Positions 24,202-32,214 are shown, counted from the stretch's first letter. The stretch: 64,000 nt of DNA from Pseudomonas agarici (GCF_900109755.1 NZ_FOAR01000021.1:42544-106543); one strand, 5' to 3'. The notes: a model not told the origin generated them from the sequence alone. Translations and numbers: made by a program.

Positions 24202-25776
24202 GAGCTTGTCCCAAGCCTCCTGCCAGTGTATGCCGGTGCCAGGGGCATAGGCCCATGCGGCGCCTTTGCACCAACCGGTAGCCGGCCAGGGTTTGCACTT
24301 GTAGTTGGCGCCGGCGTTGGTCACGATGTCGCCGTCCTTGTAGTCCGTGCCTTCCTGGTATTGTGGATAATCGCCACCCCCCGCCTCTGGCCTGGCGGTC
24401 AGTGTCACTTGCGCTTCATGGCGCTTTTTGTTGGCGTCGTCGTAGACATTGAGCAGCAGCTTGGCGGTCGAGACCTTGTCGCTGACGGGCGTGGTAATGG
24501 TGAAGGTTTGCTCGGTGTTCGCTCCGTAGGTCCAGCCCGGTCCGCCCTGGAATGCCCATACATAACGCAATGGCGTGCCGTTATAAGATACGGATCGTTT
24601 GCCATCCATGATAAAGCGCTCACCCGCCTTGATCTCGGTGCGCCCTTCGATCACTGCCACGGGCGGACGTTCATCCACCGGACCTGGGGTTCCTCCTCCG
24701 TCATCGTCGGTGTCGACCGACATCTGCGTGGAGTCTCTGGTATCGGCCAGGTAGTTGTAGTTGGCATAGATGTCGTTGGGATTGAAGGTGATGGTTTCAT
24801 TTTTTTTGACGCCGACGCGAATGATATGCTGGCTGCTGCTCAACAGGTTCGCCAATTGCGCGCCCCACACAGCCGGACTCTGGTTACTGGCGTCGATGGG
24901 CACTTTCAGGTCAATCAGTTCGGTGACTGCCCTGTCATGTCCGAACACGCGAAAGTGTACCGTGTCACCGGCCTTCGGATCGATCCCGTTGCCGTCGATA
25001 AACACCTTCTCCTTGGTCCAGGGCGAGGGTTGGGTCTTGTCCTCGAAGGCGATATCGCTGCAGCCATAGAAGCCTTCACCCACCGGGTCCCGACGCTGCC
25101 AGCGGGTGAAGAGCACGGCATTACCCGAGCGGCTGGCGGGTATTTGCACGTTGAACTGAAAGAAGGCGCTGGTGCCCGATATGGCCGGAGGGTTGTTGCC
25201 CCAATCCCTGCGGGATTCGGTCAGTTCTTCGCTGTGAACCAGCTCCAGGTCGTCCCACTTCAGCGGACGGGTCGCGCTGTCGTAACCGGGTTTACTGAGA
25301 TAGATCCTGACAAAACTGGGGACATGGGGGGCGGTGGCGATCAAGCGCACCTTCATCTTGCCGGAGGCATCGGGTTTCACCTCGGTCTTGGTCCACTGTG
25401 GCATGGCAAGGTTGAGTACATCCATTCCCGGACGGTTTACCGAGCAGAGCTTGCCGTCGGGCACGAGTGCCTTGACGGCGGCCTCGCCGCCGTCCGCGTC
25501 GTTGTAGCGGCCGCCGATGTTCAGGCTGACTTCATGCCACTGGGTCGCGGCATGGGCCAGTTGTCCCGAATACCCCGGCTCGGTCACAGCCCTTCGGCAA
25601 CCCTCGTCCTTCATTTTGTCGGGAGCCCCCCAATAATCGGCGTAGCTGCGGCACAGTGTCTGCCGTGTGATGGGGGTGTCCGGTGAGCCGTGGGCCCAGC
25701 CCAGCGCTGGCGCCGCCAGTGACATGACCAGCGAATAGCGGATAATGGATCGTGCGTAGAAATGTAAGCTGTTCAT
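24199..25776 (-). CDS. GbpA-like chitin-active LPMO (AA10) with chitin-binding domain
   Basis: 525 residues. The signal peptide (about 1-28, ending ALGWA) leaves His29 as the mature N-terminus, which the copper histidine brace of AA10 enzymes requires; the second brace histidine is probably in LAHAATQWHE or TAPHVPSF. The catalytic domain (29-about 230) is followed by a GbpA_2-like domain, an Ig/PKD-like domain (ERPPVAVIEGRTEIKAGE shortened to PPVAVIEGRTEI) and a C-terminal CBM5/12 chitin-binding module (YKDGDIVTNAGANYKCKPW given as DGDIVTNAGANYKC; HWQEAWDKL). It would oxidatively cleave chitin or act as an adhesin outside the cell. Set between two pseudopilin blocks, it is the likely cargo. 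Its flanking hairpins suggest its own transcription unit. Confidence 0.88.
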   Translation of the reverse strand: MNSLHFYARSIIRYSLVMSLAAPALGWAHGSPDTPITRQTLCRSYADYWGAPDKMKDEGCRRAVTEPGYSGQLAHAATQWHEVSLNIGGRYNDADGGEAAVKALVPDGKLCSVNRPGMDVLNLAMPQWTKTEVKPDASGKMKVRLIATAPHVPSFVRIYLSKPGYDSATRPLKWDDLELVHSEELTESRRDWGNNPPAISGTSAFFQFNVQIPASRSGNAVLFTRWQRRDPVGEGFYGCSDIAFEDKTQPSPWTKEKVFIDGNGIDPKAGDTVHFRVFGHDRAVTELIDLKVPIDASNQSPAVWGAQLANLLSSSQHIIRVGVKKNETITFNPNDIYANYNYLADTRDSTQMSVDTDDDGGGTPGPVDERPPVAVIEGRTEIKAGERFIMDGKRSVSYNGTPLRYVWAFQGGPGWTYGANTEQTFTITTPVSDKVSTAKLLLNVYDDANKKRHEAQVTLTARPEAGGGDYPQYQEGTDYKDGDIVTNAGANYKCKPWPATGWCKGAAWAYAPGTGIHWQEAWDKL

Positions 25777-25798
25777 TGTTCAGTCCACGTTCAAGTTG

Positions 25799-25823
25799 GA
25801 AAAAACCTCCCGAACCGTTCGGG
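25799..25823 (-). terminator. Terminator-like hairpin upstream of the LPMO gene
   Basis: On the minus strand the stem CCCGAA/TTCGGG (25809-25823, loop of 3) is followed by AGG and TTTTTT. It lies between the minor pseudopilin genes and the LPMO start, so transcription of the pseudopilins may end or be attenuated here. Confidence 0.6.
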
Positions 25824-25885
25824 CTTCTGGTATTTCGTTCATTGACTGACTTGATCGCCCAACATGTTCACCTCCAACGTAAGTG

Positions 25886-26380
25886 CTACGTTCTTTTTGG
25901 AGAGTTACTCTGTCCAGGCCGGTACAGAAACTGCCACCCCTGATAACTGCTTTGCCCTGTGAAACTTTCCTGGTGCCGACGAAAGTTGCCTTGCCTGAGC
26001 GGCTGTCCCGGTGCCTGGCTGAACACGCCCATGATGGTTTCCCCGGGGCCGGCGATGATTCCCCAATCGGTGGTGCCGCTCATGGGGTCGGCGTAGACCC
26101 GGCGCAAGTAGCGTTTGATCGTGGGTTGGCGACGGTCCAGCAGCAGGTCCTCGAGGGTCTTTGGGTACAGTCTCTGCGATTCGTAGTACAGGCCGATGGC
26201 CCGTCGGATTTCCTCGCCATGGGCCAGTAGCTGCGCCTCGCGTTCGCGGCGCAGTAGGGTCGACCAGAGCACGCCCACTTCCATCATCAGCACCGCGACA
26301 ATCGCCACCGACACCAGCAGACCCATGAACACCGAGCCGCGCTGCGGTGCCCGGACGCGCCAATCGTTACCAGGAGCCAT
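25886..26380 (-). CDS. Atypical minor pseudopilin-like protein lacking Glu5
   Basis: 164 residues. A short basic leader (WRVRAPQRG) and a hydrophobic helix (SVFMGLLVSVAIVAVLMMEVG, parts SVFMGLLVSVAI and VLMMEVG) look like a type IV pilin N-terminus. However, the residue at +5 after the presumed G15|S16 site is Gly, not Glu. The soluble part has REREAQLLAHGEEIRRAIGLYY and PKTLEDLLLDRR, shared with the two upstream pseudopilins. Loss of Glu5 is known for tip subunits such as GspK. Start overlaps the previous stop by 14 bases. Confidence 0.75.
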   Translation of the reverse strand: MAPGNDWRVRAPQRGSVFMGLLVSVAIVAVLMMEVGVLWSTLLRREREAQLLAHGEEIRRAIGLYYESQRLYPKTLEDLLLDRRQPTIKRYLRRVYADPMSGTTDWGIIAGPGETIMGVFSQAPGQPLRQGNFRRHQESFTGQSSYQGWQFLYRPGQSNSPKRT

Positions 26381-26750
26381 AATCGGTGCCGTCCACGGCC
26401 TGTCCCTGCGCACCGCTGTGTACATCGCCGAAACCGCTGTCCTCGCCGCTCTGCAAGCGCCAGGTATCGCGTCGGCCGGTGATCGGGTCCCGAGGAATCT
26501 CACGCAGGTAGCGACCGTTGACCAGGTCTTCCAGAGATTCGGGGTTGCCACCCTTGTCCTCGCGGTAGTGATCCAGCGCCTGGCGGATCGACACCAGGTT
26601 ATGGCGCAGCACGGTTTCCTGTGCCTTGGTGTGCTGGCGGAAATACTGCGGCATGACCAGGGTCATCAGCGTGGCGATGATGGCCATCACTACCAGCAGC
26701 TCAATCAGGGTAAAGCCCCTGGCCTTACCATTGGTTGTACGCAATGCCAT
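26367..26750 (-). CDS. Minor pseudopilin (GspG/H-like)
   Basis: 127 residues with processing site G12|F13 in KARGFTLIELLVVMAI and Glu at +5 (E17). The C-terminal half, with HYREDKGGNPESLEDLV, LREIPRDPITG and DGTDYGSW, follows the same plan as the neighbouring pseudopilin (ending NGIAYNQW), suggesting duplication. The start overlaps the upstream gene by 26 bases and has GAGGG as RBS. Confidence 0.85.
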   Translation of the reverse strand: MALRTTNGKARGFTLIELLVVMAIIATLMTLVMPQYFRQHTKAQETVLRHNLVSIRQALDHYREDKGGNPESLEDLVNGRYLREIPRDPITGRRDTWRLQSGEDSGFGDVHSGAQGQAVDGTDYGSW

Positions 26751-27231
26751 TGAGGCCCTCCCGCTGGCTGGTAGAGCTGATATCGAAGACATCTTCACCT
26801 TCGGCCGGATCCTCGGCGGTGCTCTTGTAGCTGCGCAGGCGCCAGGTTTTCTCGGCGGGCTGGTCCGGGCACTCGCAGACCGGATCGCGGGGAATACGCC
26901 GTAGGAAAAAAATCTTCTGGCCGCTCGGGTCGCTCTTATCGACGACGCCTTCGGCCAGGGTTTCGAGGGAGGGGGGATAACCGTTGGTGATGCCTTTGTC
27001 GATCCGCCCGTCATCGACCGCCTCCTTGTAGGCGTCGATGGCACGGCGGATTTCCCGCAACGAGCGTTGCAGGTCAAGTTCGCGTTCGCGTTTGCCCACC
27101 AGGGCCGTCAGCGGATAGGCCACCGTGGCCAGGGTTGCCAGCAATGCCAGAGCAAGTAGCAACTCGATCAAGGTGAAGCCGGCTACGGATGGGCGGCGAA
27201 ACGCTAGGGGAAATAACGGAAACGGCCACAT
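26725..27231 (-). CDS. Minor pseudopilin, first gene of the cluster
   Basis: 168 residues from ATG 27231. The leader is long (18 residues) and ends VAG|FTLIELLLALALL, Glu at +5 present. The globular domain contains YKEAVDDGRIDKG, FFLRRIPRDPVCECPDQ and EGLNGIAYNQW. Two cysteines (CEC) are unusual. A GTG at 27282 would lengthen the leader to 35 residues and cannot be excluded. It heads the operon next to the DnaA-box region, so its promoter lies in 27232-27410. Confidence 0.8.
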   Translation of the reverse strand: MWPFPLFPLAFRRPSVAGFTLIELLLALALLATLATVAYPLTALVGKRERELDLQRSLREIRRAIDAYKEAVDDGRIDKGITNGYPPSLETLAEGVVDKSDPSGQKIFFLRRIPRDPVCECPDQPAEKTWRLRSYKSTAEDPAEGEDVFDISSTSQREGLNGIAYNQW

Positions 27232-27413
27232 GGGGATCGCACCATCTGGATATCCTCGGGTAAATGCGTCAGGCCAAGACACCTTTACTGCAAGAACATG
27301 GCGCGCTGTGCCAGAAGTGTAGTCGATAGTTCAAGGATGCCAGGCGAACTGTTCGGCATCGGTGGGTGGTTGTGTTCATCTGAATAAATGTCCACAGAGG
27401 CTGTGGGCGGTTC

Positions 27414-27970
27414 TGTGGATAAAATGTTGGTGCATCGCTGTATCCGCCACAGCTCAACGGTTGTAGCCCCTGGTACAAAAAGTAATCAACCTAATTGACG
27501 GTTTTTATTCAAGTTTTTTATGTGGATAAGGGGCTTTCAAAGGGGGGCTTGGTGAGCGATTTGTTAACAAAGCCTGTTGGCGATTATGTGGATAAGATGT
27601 TTGCTATCCGCTGTAGACCTTGTTTTACAAGGCTTGTAAGGTTTTGATTAAAAACTATCCAATTGTAGTTTTTTCTTCATCTGATCAACTTGAAACCTAC
27701 ATATCTGGCGGTTTTTCAGGGTTTTCCACAGACACTTGAAAAAATGACCGACTTGCACACAAAGTCTGTTGGCCTTTTTGTGGATAAGGTGTTTGCGGTT
27801 CGTCACGAACCTTTAAAAACGTGGGCTGTAGCGATTTGATCAAAAAATGTTCGATAGCGCCTGGAACCGATCTTTTTGAATAAGTCACGGATTTTATTCA
27901 AATTATTTCGCTGTCGACAGTGCCTGAATCGGCACTTACCCACATTTGCTGTGGGCGCTTCTGTGGATAA
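27414..27970. other. Cluster of five DnaA-box 9-mers in an AT-rich gap
   Basis: TGTGGATAA (complement TTATCCACA, the consensus DnaA box) occurs at 27414, 27521, 27587, 27779 and 27962, all in the same orientation. Near-matches are TTTTCCACA at 27722 and TTACCCACA at 27936. Around the boxes a diverged repeat can be read, CTGTTGGCG...TGTGGATAAGNTGTTTGC, and GCTGTGGGCG precedes two of them. The whole gap 27232-28098 (867 bases) has no convincing gene and is much more AT-rich than its surroundings. It may bind or titrate DnaA. Confidence 0.7.
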
Positions 27971-28041
27971 GTTGTTCGCCAAGCCCGCTAAGCCTCGGTT
28001 CTTATAGCGCCGAGCGTTATAGATCAAATTTCATACAGCCC

Positions 28042-28080
28042 TAGTGGCCTGTGTGGTCAGGGACTCACCGTGCAGGCCAC
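28042..28080. repeat. Minimal copy of the TAGTGGCC...GGCCAC repeat
   Basis: TAGTGGCCTGTG and GTGCAGGCCAC enclose only 16 bases (GTGGTCAGGGACTCACC region). It lies just downstream of gbcA, where it can form a hairpin on the gbcA transcript. Confidence 0.6.
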
Positions 28081-28098
28081 CACTGTCTATCCGTGTGT

Positions 28099-29394
28099 TT
28101 AGCCGTGTACCGGCACGCCCTTGAGGTACGGCGCGGGCTCGGCCCCCAGGTTGCTCAACATCCGCTCGCTGTACCAATCCACGAAGTTGACCACGCCAAA
28201 CTCGTAGGTCTTCGAGTATGGCCCGGGTTGGTAGGCCGTGGAGTTGATGCCACGCTGGTTTTCTTCGGCCAGGCGACGGTCCTGGTTGTTGGTCGCATCC
28301 CAGACTTCACGCATGCGCGCCACGTCATAGTCGACGCCTTCGACCGCATCCTTGTGTACCAGCCACTTGGTGCTGACCATGGTCTCCTGGGCACTGATCG
28401 GCCAGACGGTGAACACGATAATGTGGTCGCCCATGCAGTGGTTCCACGAGTGCGGCAGGTGCAGGATGCGCATCGAGCCGAGGTCGGGGTTCTTGATCCG
28501 CCCCATCAGCTTCTTGCAGCCCTGCTTGCCGTCCAGGGTCATCGACACGGTGCCCTTGAGCAATGGCATACGCACGATACGGTTGCGCAGGCCGAAGCTG
28601 GCGTGGGCGTAAGGGATCTTCTCGGCTTCCCAGGCCACGGTGCATTCGGCCACGTGGTCCTTGAATTTCTGGTCGGCGCGCGGGTCGGTGACGTCATCCC
28701 ACTCCAGCAGGGTCTTGAGCAGTTCCGGATGAGAGGCGTTGCAGTGGTAGCACTCGCGGTTGTTCTCCAGTACCAGTTTCCAGTTGGCTTTTTCCACCAG
28801 GGTGGTCTGCACCGCCACCTTAGTGTTTTCCATGTCGTAGGGTTCCATGTAGTGGTTCAGGGTCGCCAGGAACTCGTCGATCGGCGGCGGGTTTTGCGCC
28901 AGGCTGATAAAGACGTAGCCGCCGGAGGTCTTCACATGCACCGGTTTGAGGCCGTATTGCTGCATGTCGAAGTCGGCGCCCATCTCGGTGCCGGCGAACA
29001 GCAGGCGCCCGTCCAGTTCATAGGTCCATTGGTGGTAATGGCAGACCAGCTTGGCGACCTTGCCCTTGTCGCTGGTACACAAGCGTGAACCGCGATGGCG
29101 GCAGACGTTGTGAAAGGCATGGACCACGCCGTCGGCGCCACGGATCACGATGATCGGGTTCTTGCCGATCTGCAGGGTCATGTAATTGCCCTTGGCCGGG
29201 ATTTCGCAGGTCATACCGGCGATCAACCACTCTTTCTGGAAGATTTCCTGCATGTCGATTTCGAACAGCCGCTCATCGCAGTAGAACGGCTGCGGCAGGG
29301 AAAAGGTCCGCTCGCGTTCTTGCAACATCTGTGCGGTGGCCTTGCGTGCGGGTTCCAGCGGATCGCCCAGGCTCAGGGTTGCGGTGACGTCCAT
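28099..29394 (-). CDS. gbcA: Glycine betaine demethylase, Rieske oxygenase component GbcA
   Basis: 431 residues, ring-hydroxylating dioxygenase alpha-subunit type. The Rieske 2Fe-2S ligands are C98, H100, C118 and H121 (NVCRHRG ... LVCHYHQW). The mononuclear iron site follows in ENNRECYHCNASHPEL with a later Asp. It removes one methyl group from glycine betaine as formaldehyde, giving dimethylglycine. ATG 29394 is preferred because GAGGA lies 8 bases upstream; the frame extends further without family similarity. Divergent from its reductase gbcB. Confidence 0.94.
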   Translation of the reverse strand: MDVTATLSLGDPLEPARKATAQMLQERERTFSLPQPFYCDERLFEIDMQEIFQKEWLIAGMTCEIPAKGNYMTLQIGKNPIIVIRGADGVVHAFHNVCRHRGSRLCTSDKGKVAKLVCHYHQWTYELDGRLLFAGTEMGADFDMQQYGLKPVHVKTSGGYVFISLAQNPPPIDEFLATLNHYMEPYDMENTKVAVQTTLVEKANWKLVLENNRECYHCNASHPELLKTLLEWDDVTDPRADQKFKDHVAECTVAWEAEKIPYAHASFGLRNRIVRMPLLKGTVSMTLDGKQGCKKLMGRIKNPDLGSMRILHLPHSWNHCMGDHIIVFTVWPISAQETMVSTKWLVHKDAVEGVDYDVARMREVWDATNNQDRRLAEENQRGINSTAYQPGPYSKTYEFGVVNFVDWYSERMLSNLGAEPAPYLKGVPVHG

Positions 29395-29775
29395 CGATTC
29401 GGTCCTCATGGCCATACGGTGTGGCCGGCGATTAATACGGTTAGGCTCTGTACCAAATGTATCTGCGTTTGCCCATGCGACGTTGAAAGCTGGCTCGCCG
29501 GCTTTCGCCTTGCCTGGCCTGTGCTCGAAAACATGTCGTACAGCCCCGAGTGCGCAAGGCAAAAATACAGCGGCTCATTGACGCTGGAGTGTGCGACTGG
29601 CAGCGATGCCGACCTTATCCATGGGCGACATGGCCGCATCCGTTCCCGACGCGCAATCCCCTGTCGTTGGGGGCTGGTCGCGATAAGCATGTCAATGTCG
29701 TGGATAGGTAAATGGTCGCCATGAGGCTTGCGCAGAATCGCCCACATAGAGCCGACGATCGGCGCGGAGAACACG
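29395..29775. promoter_or_regulatory. Divergent gbcA-gbcB promoter region
   Basis: 381 bases without a gene separate the two divergent partners. The region includes direct repeats TGGTCGC at 29675 and 29713, and GCCGACC/GGCGACATGGCC near 29608-29635, which are possible regulator half-sites. GbdR is known to control gbcA and gbcB in P. aeruginosa; I cannot assign its site from sequence alone. Confidence 0.45.
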
Positions 29776-30876
29776 ATGTCGAACAGCTTCCTGAATCCGG
29801 TAACTACCCAGACCTGGGCCAATGGTCGGCATATCGTGCGTTGCGTGAAGGTTATCCAGGAAACCTGGGACGTGCGCACCTTCTGCTTCATGGCCGACCA
29901 GCCGATTATGTTCTTCTTCAAACCGGGGCAGTTCGTCACCCTGGAACTGGAAATCGACGGGCAGCCGATCATGCGCTCCTACACCATTTCCAGCTCGCCG
30001 TCGGTGCCCTACAGCTTTTCCGTGACCATCAAGCGCATACCGGGCGGGCGGGTCTCCAACTGGCTGCACGACACCCTGCACGAAGGCCAGGAGTTGGCGG
30101 TGCACGGGCCGGTCGGGCTGTTCAACGCTATCGACTTCCCCGGCCCCAAAGTGTTGTACCTGAGCGGCGGCGTCGGCATCACCCCGGTGATGTCCATGGC
30201 CCGCTGGTTCTATGACACCAACGCCAATGTCGACATGGTGTTTATCCACAGTGCCCGCTCGCCCAAGGACATCATCTATCAGCGCGAGCTGGAGCATATG
30301 GCGTCGCGGATCGATAACTTCAGTCTGCACCTGATCTGTGAAAAACATGGCCTGGGCGAGCCCTGGGCCGGTTATCGCGGTTATCTGAACCACAAAATGC
30401 TGGAGCTGATGACCCCGGACTTCCTCGACCGCGAAGTATTCTGCTGCGGCCCGACGCCGTACATGAACGCGGTCAAACGCCTGCTGGAAGCTGCCGGGTT
30501 CGATATGAACCGCTATCACGAGGAATCGTTCGGCGCGACGCCGTCGCAAGCCCGTGCCGATGCCGTGGAACAGGCCGAACAGGCCGCCGAGGCGCCGGAA
30601 GTGGATGCTGCGGACCTGCACCAGGTGGAATTCACCGCCACTGGCAAGAGCATTCGCGTGGTGCCTGGTGAAACCGTGCACGCGGCAGCGGCCAAGCTGG
30701 GCCTGATGATTCCCAAGGCCTGCGGCATGGGCATCTGCGGCACCTGCAAGGTGCTTAAGCTGGGTGGGGAGGTGGAGATGGACCACAACGGCGGGATCAC
30801 CGACGACGATATGGCCGAGGGTTATATTCTGTCATGTTGCAGTGTGCCGAAGGGGGATGTACGGATCGAGTACTGA
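29776..30876 (+). CDS. gbcB: Glycine betaine demethylase reductase component GbcB
   Basis: 366 residues. A ferredoxin-NADP reductase module has the FAD motif RSYTIS (67-72), the NAD region YLSGGVGITPVMSM and CCGPTPYMNAV. It is followed by a C-terminal plant-type 2Fe-2S ferredoxin with CGMGICGTCK and a last cysteine in LSCCSVPKG. It supplies electrons from NAD(P)H to GbcA. The start is ATG 29776 with GGAGA upstream. The terminal Ala/Glu-rich linker (EQAEQAAEAPEVDAAD) separates the two modules. Confidence 0.94.
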   Translation: MSNSFLNPVTTQTWANGRHIVRCVKVIQETWDVRTFCFMADQPIMFFFKPGQFVTLELEIDGQPIMRSYTISSSPSVPYSFSVTIKRIPGGRVSNWLHDTLHEGQELAVHGPVGLFNAIDFPGPKVLYLSGGVGITPVMSMARWFYDTNANVDMVFIHSARSPKDIIYQRELEHMASRIDNFSLHLICEKHGLGEPWAGYRGYLNHKMLELMTPDFLDREVFCCGPTPYMNAVKRLLEAAGFDMNRYHEESFGATPSQARADAVEQAEQAAEAPEVDAADLHQVEFTATGKSIRVVPGETVHAAAAKLGLMIPKACGMGICGTCKVLKLGGEVEMDHNGGITDDDMAEGYILSCCSVPKGDVRIEY

Positions 30877-31069
30877 TCGGGTCGGCGACAATATGCTCTG
30901 GGCCCCTACATCGACGCGTCGGTCGTATGAGGAAAGCCTGAAGCTTCTGCGTATTTTCGCATGGGGGCGGCTTTGCGACGAAAGGCCGGGAACATGTTTG
31001 GCCAATCACAGTCCCTAAGCATGAAGAAAAGCACCCGGCCAGGAAAATCAAGGCTTTGAGAGCGTTTTT

Positions 31070-31092
31070 CCCTGGCAAATCCAGGGGCTTTT
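31070..31092 (+). terminator. Weak terminator-like hairpin after gbcB
   Basis: CCCTGG (31070-31075) pairs with CCAGGG (31081-31086) around CAAAT, followed by GCTTTTCTTT. It lies about 190 bases after gbcB and 45 before the next gene. Confidence 0.4.
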
Positions 31093-31136
31093 CTTTATCT
31101 TACGCGCCCTTTGAAACTGCCCGAGAGATCAAGAAA

Positions 31137-31367
31137 ATGTTGGAGACTTCCCTCAATCAACTGGAACAACTGGTCAGCGAGCTGGTTCAGCAAAAACAAG
31201 AGCTGTTGGCCGCCAATGCGGCATTGAGCGCCGAACTGGCCCAGGCCAAGGATGAAAACGAAAGCCTGCAACTGAGCCTGATGGAGCAGGAAGAAAAGCA
31301 CGGCGCCACCGCCGCTCGTATCCGGGCGCTGGTCGAACGTGTCAGCGCGGATCCCGTGGGCGCATGA
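31137..31367 (+). CDS. TIGR02449-type small coiled-coil protein
   Basis: 76 residues, almost entirely heptad coiled coil (LNQLEQLVSELVQQKQELLA region; LAQAKDENESLQLSL). This small family is normally encoded directly upstream of zapA in gammaproteobacteria, as here. The next gene's ATG overlaps its stop (ATGA). ATG 31137 is used because the upstream frame reads as non-coding. Function unknown, probably linked to ZapA. Confidence 0.8.
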   Translation: MLETSLNQLEQLVSELVQQKQELLAANAALSAELAQAKDENESLQLSLMEQEEKHGATAARIRALVERVSADPVGA

Positions 31368-31666
31368 TAGCCAGCGCCGATGGGGTGACCGTCATCTCGA
31401 TCCTCGGTGAGGAATATTCGATCAAGGCCCCCGCCGGCCAGGAGCAGACGTTGCAGGACGCAACCCTGATGCTCAAGACGGCCCTGGTCGACACCAAGAA
31501 GAGGTTTCCCACGCTGATCGGCGAGCCGTTGCTGGTCCTGGCGGCCTTGAACCTGTGTTCACAGCAACTCGAAGCGCGGCGTCAGCACCGCGAGGAACTC
31601 GACCGTTATCAAGAGCAAGTCAGCGCCACGGTCGAAGCGATCTCGAAAACCATCGGGCAGAGCTGA
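31364..31666 (+). CDS. zapA: ZapA-like cell division protein
   Basis: 100 residues. The N-terminal beta part contains VTVISILGEEYSIKAPAGQE and the C-terminal helix forms the dimer coiled coil (LLVLAALNLCSQQLEARR), as in ZapA, which bundles FtsZ. In Pseudomonas a zapA gene with the 6S RNA gene and ygfA sits elsewhere in the genome; neither is seen here, so this may be a second copy. The coupling to the TIGR02449 gene is conserved. Confidence 0.82.
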   Translation: MIASADGVTVISILGEEYSIKAPAGQEQTLQDATLMLKTALVDTKKRFPTLIGEPLLVLAALNLCSQQLEARRQHREELDRYQEQVSATVEAISKTIGQS

Positions 31667-31695
31667 GGGGGACCCCACTGCTGGGTCGCGACGAT

Positions 31696-31882
31696 CGTTC
31701 CCACGCTTTAGTGGCCTGTGTGGTTAGTTCTATGAGTCAATTTCGGCGCCATAAATCCCTGGCTTGCGTTGCTGTTCCTCGCCATAGCCCGGCTATGACT
31801 CGTCACAGCGCCTTAGCCATGAACTTATGGCATCCGAACTTGAGCTAACGAACTCACCGTACAGGCCACTAGCGTGGGAACG
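31696..31882. repeat. GTTCCCACGC palindrome split by an inserted element
   Basis: CGTTCCCACGC (31696-31706) and GCGTGGGAACG (31872-31882) are exact inverted repeats. The same motif is an uninterrupted palindrome at 42766-42783. Here the two halves are separated by the 163-base TAGTGGCC element. Confidence 0.65.
31709..31871. mobile_element. 163-bp MITE-like element with TAGTGGCCTGT/ACAGGCCACTA ends
   Basis: Perfect 11-base terminal inverted repeats bound a gene-free core. The core shares GCTGTTCCTCGCCAT with the 49189 copy and CCGAACTTGAGCTAAC with the 6678 copy. No transposase is encoded, so it would be non-autonomous. It is the longest copy in the window. Confidence 0.55.
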
Positions 31883-31894
31883 ACCGGATTCCTA

Positions 31895-32095
31895 CTAATC
31901 TTCTCGCCAAATTTTTATTTGGTAAGTGTCAGGCCCTGTTTGCTCATAAAGTTTGCGGCCGATTTTGCCTTCCGACGACCCCGCGAGAAACTTTACGTGG
32001 TCGCCGATACTGATCAACTTCTGCACTTCTTCCCAGTTGACCTCCGCAGGGCCGGCGTTGGCTTGCGGGTTGGCGCAGAGGGTTTGCTTGGTCAT
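31895..32095 (-). CDS. Small conserved-looking hypothetical protein
   Basis: 66 residues, soluble, with VNWEEVQKLISIGDHVKF and a beta-rich end (YEQTGPDTYQIKIW). The strong RBS AAGGAGAG 7 bases before the ATG supports it. The family was not recognised; the VKFLAG...GRKLYEQ arrangement suggests a small SH3-like barrel. A palindrome ACTGTCAGAAATGACAGT lies 120 bases upstream (32215-32232). Confidence 0.6.
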   Translation of the reverse strand: MTKQTLCANPQANAGPAEVNWEEVQKLISIGDHVKFLAGSSEGKIGRKLYEQTGPDTYQIKIWRED

Positions 32096-32214
32096 GTCTA
32101 TCTCTCCTTGGCATGGGGGCTGTCACTGGGTGAGTGGCTGGCCCATATCCTGAAAGACTGCACGAACTCCTTTTCAGGCGGTTGGATTTTCCCATCCGCG
32201 GGACGGCGCTCGAT

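Noticed and set aside
31667..31895. 6S RNA gene expected after zapA
   Set aside because: The sequence is filled by the GTTCCCACGC/TAGTGGCC repeats, and no 6S-like long hairpin or conserved ends are visible.
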